Below, piece by piece: positions 62,791 to 64,000 of a stretch of DNA of 64,000 bases. The notes beneath the pieces were generated by a model. It was not told where the DNA came from. It did no database searches and saw nothing but the letters and a program-made list of their open reading frames with translations. The stretch comes from an uncultured Prevotella sp. (GTDB lineage Bacteria; Bacteroidota; Bacteroidia; Bacteroidales; Bacteroidaceae): NCBI GenBank assembly GCA_905233165.1, contig CAJODL010000005.1, positions 1 to 64,000 on the forward strand. Reading direction: 5' to 3'. A program made the position numbers and the translations under genes. The stretch's first letter is position 1, and each line of letters starts with the position of its first letter.

Positions 62791-63911
62791 TGACAATAAA
62801 GCAGATAGAAGTAACCGTTGGTGAAATCACAAAAGGTTATCTAAACAACGACGAACAAGGCGTTCGTGGATATGACGGCAGACTGGATATCCGGCCGCCA
62901 TATCAGCGTGAATTTATATATAATGAGAAAGAGCAACAGGCTGTTATTACAACTGTCCTTAATGGCTACCCATTGAACGTGATGTATTGGGTGAAGCGTA
63001 GCGATGACGCCGAGTGTCCTTATGAAGTGATGGACGGACAACAGCGTACACTTTCACTATGCGAATACGTGGACGGCAAGTTTGCATATGACTTTAAAAA
63101 CTTCTTTAATCAACCGAAAGATATTCAGGAGAAGATACTGAACTATCCTCTGACAATATATCTCTGCGAAGGTGAGCCAAGCGAGAAACTGGAGTGGTTT
63201 AAGACCATTAACATAGCAGGCAAACCTCTGAATGAACAGGAGATAAACAACGCCATCTTTGCAGGGCCTTTCGTGAGCGATGCTAAGCGACATTTCTCAA
63301 AGTCGAATTGTGGTGCTTATCGTTTAGGAAAAGACCTCGTAAACGGAACTCCTATACGTCAGGATTTTTTGAAGAAAGCCCTTGAATGGATGGCTGACCA
63401 CGAGACACGAGAGGGCCACAGAATGAATGCCGTACAATATATGGCAGACCACCAGCATGACCCTAATGCCAATAATCTTTGGACGTATTTCCAGACAGTA
63501 TTGAATTGGGCCATAACGAACTTCGATATGAAGAAGTTCAAGAAGATAATGAAAGGGCTTGACTGGGCCTTCTTATATGACAAATATGGTTCTGAAACTC
63601 TCGACACAGCAGAGTTAGGAAAGCGCATATCACAACTGATGCGCGACAGCGAGATACAAAAGCAACAAGGCATCATACCTTATGTGCTGACAGGTGATGA
63701 ACATTATCTCGACCTGCGTAGTTTTCCTGATGACATTAAACTGGCTGCATGGGAAAAACAGAATCATATCTGCCCAATATGTGGTAAGGAATTTGACTTT
63801 GAGTTCATGGAGGGTGACCACATCACTCCGTGGCGTGACGGAGGACGTACGGTAATTGAAAATTGCCAGATGCTCTGCCGAGAATGTAACAGAAGAAAGG
63901 GAGCAAAATAA
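62787..63911 (+). CDS. DUF262-HNH endonuclease
   Basis: A 374-aa protein. The N-terminal DUF262 (ParB/Srx-like, as in GmrS) domain shows RPPYQREFIYNEKEQQAVI and the DGQQRTLSL motif (83-91). The C-terminus is an HNH nuclease: CPICGKEF, GDHITPWRDGG, ENCQMLCRECNRRKG. DUF262 domains couple nucleotide hydrolysis to cleavage in GmrSD-type defence. Here the domain is paired with a methyltransferase rather than a GmrD partner, which suggests a restriction-modification-like unit. It overlaps the methyltransferase by 4 bases. Confidence 0.88.
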   Translation: MMTIKQIEVTVGEITKGYLNNDEQGVRGYDGRLDIRPPYQREFIYNEKEQQAVITTVLNGYPLNVMYWVKRSDDAECPYEVMDGQQRTLSLCEYVDGKFAYDFKNFFNQPKDIQEKILNYPLTIYLCEGEPSEKLEWFKTINIAGKPLNEQEINNAIFAGPFVSDAKRHFSKSNCGAYRLGKDLVNGTPIRQDFLKKALEWMADHETREGHRMNAVQYMADHQHDPNANNLWTYFQTVLNWAITNFDMKKFKKIMKGLDWAFLYDKYGSETLDTAELGKRISQLMRDSEIQKQQGIIPYVLTGDEHYLDLRSFPDDIKLAAWEKQNHICPICGKEFDFEFMEGDHITPWRDGGRTVIENCQMLCRECNRRKGAK

Positions 63912-63926
63912 AGCACACAAAAAAAT

Positions 63927-63958
63927 ACCGGAAGGATGTTGTCATCTTTCCGGTTTTT
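63927..63958 (+). terminator. Intrinsic terminator after the nuclease gene
   Basis: A 12-bp stem ACCGGAAGGATG / CATCTTTCCGGT (one G-T pair), loop TTGT, followed by a T-run. Confidence 0.88.
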
Positions 63959-64000
63959 CATTTTTTTATTCTTTCATTCTTTGCAGGACTCGCTGATGGG

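Overview
The window looks like the chromosome of a member of Bacteroidales, most likely Prevotella or a close relative. The evidence is as follows. Many genes are preceded by the Bacteroidetes promoter (TTG/TTTG, then about 19-21 nt, then TAnnTTTG, usually TACCTTTG). Shine-Dalgarno sequences are almost absent. The family repertoire is typical of the group: DUF4491, DUF4270, GH57/GT4/debranching-enzyme cluster, a Na+ pump with methylmalonyl-CoA decarboxylase, PorSS-like sorting domain, RAYT. The genus is an inference; no rRNA is present.

Layout. 1-2.4 kb: tail of an unknown gene, a gene-free stretch with a 19-bp tandem repeat, then a partner-switching pair (anti-sigma kinase, STAS antagonist) followed by a lone RelA/SpoT synthetase domain. 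2.5-7.5 kb: tRNA-Arg and a glycogen-type operon (debranching enzyme, glycosyltransferase, GH57-like protein). 7.7-17 kb: a LuxR/NarL-type regulator divergent from a nearly complete haem operon hemN-hemG-hemE-hemA/hemC-hemD-hemB-hemL-DUF4491, in which HemA and HemC are fused and both lack their usual C-terminal domains. 17-24 kb: nitroreductase, CDF transporter, OmpR-type two-component system and two tandem Na+/phosphate cotransporters. 24.3-29.9 kb is accessory: an Hsp20 gene with a sigma-54-like promoter, a decayed AAA ATPase, an AT-rich five-gene operon containing J-domain-like proteins, a DUF4160/DUF2442 pair, and repeat-rich spacer with duplicated promoter modules.

29.9-33.2 kb: trigger factor, then an ECF sigma operon with a small membrane protein and a Spy-like periplasmic protein. 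33.2-38.1 kb: a full pantothenate-to-CoA block, with a PanG-like (DUF2520) reductase divergent from panB-panC-panD-coaBC-coaX. 38.1-42.3 kb: a PIN-like protein and a GH2 glycosidase. 42.4-48.4 kb: AspT/YidE-like transporter, OadG, biotin carrier, OadB, methylmalonyl-CoA epimerase and decarboxylase alpha subunit, which together make the Na+-pumping last steps of the succinate-to-propionate route. 48.4-55.5 kb: a GT5 N-domain fragment, DUF4270 lipoprotein, a 37-codon ORF, thrS, ffh, folD and a secreted protein.

55.7-64 kb is a second accessory region: an HU-like protein with a disordered tail, a RAYT transposase, eight copies of a 9-bp iteron-like word, a large primase-helicase, and an EcoRI-type adenine methyltransferase overlapping a DUF262-HNH nuclease. 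The last pair is preceded by a roughly 290-nt leader with extensive self-complementarity. The most unusual items are the truncated HemA-HemC fusion, the 7-2-7 palindrome between the NarL-like gene and hemN, the J-like operon, the structured elements at 28.1 and 61.4 kb, and the methyltransferase/DUF262-HNH pair.
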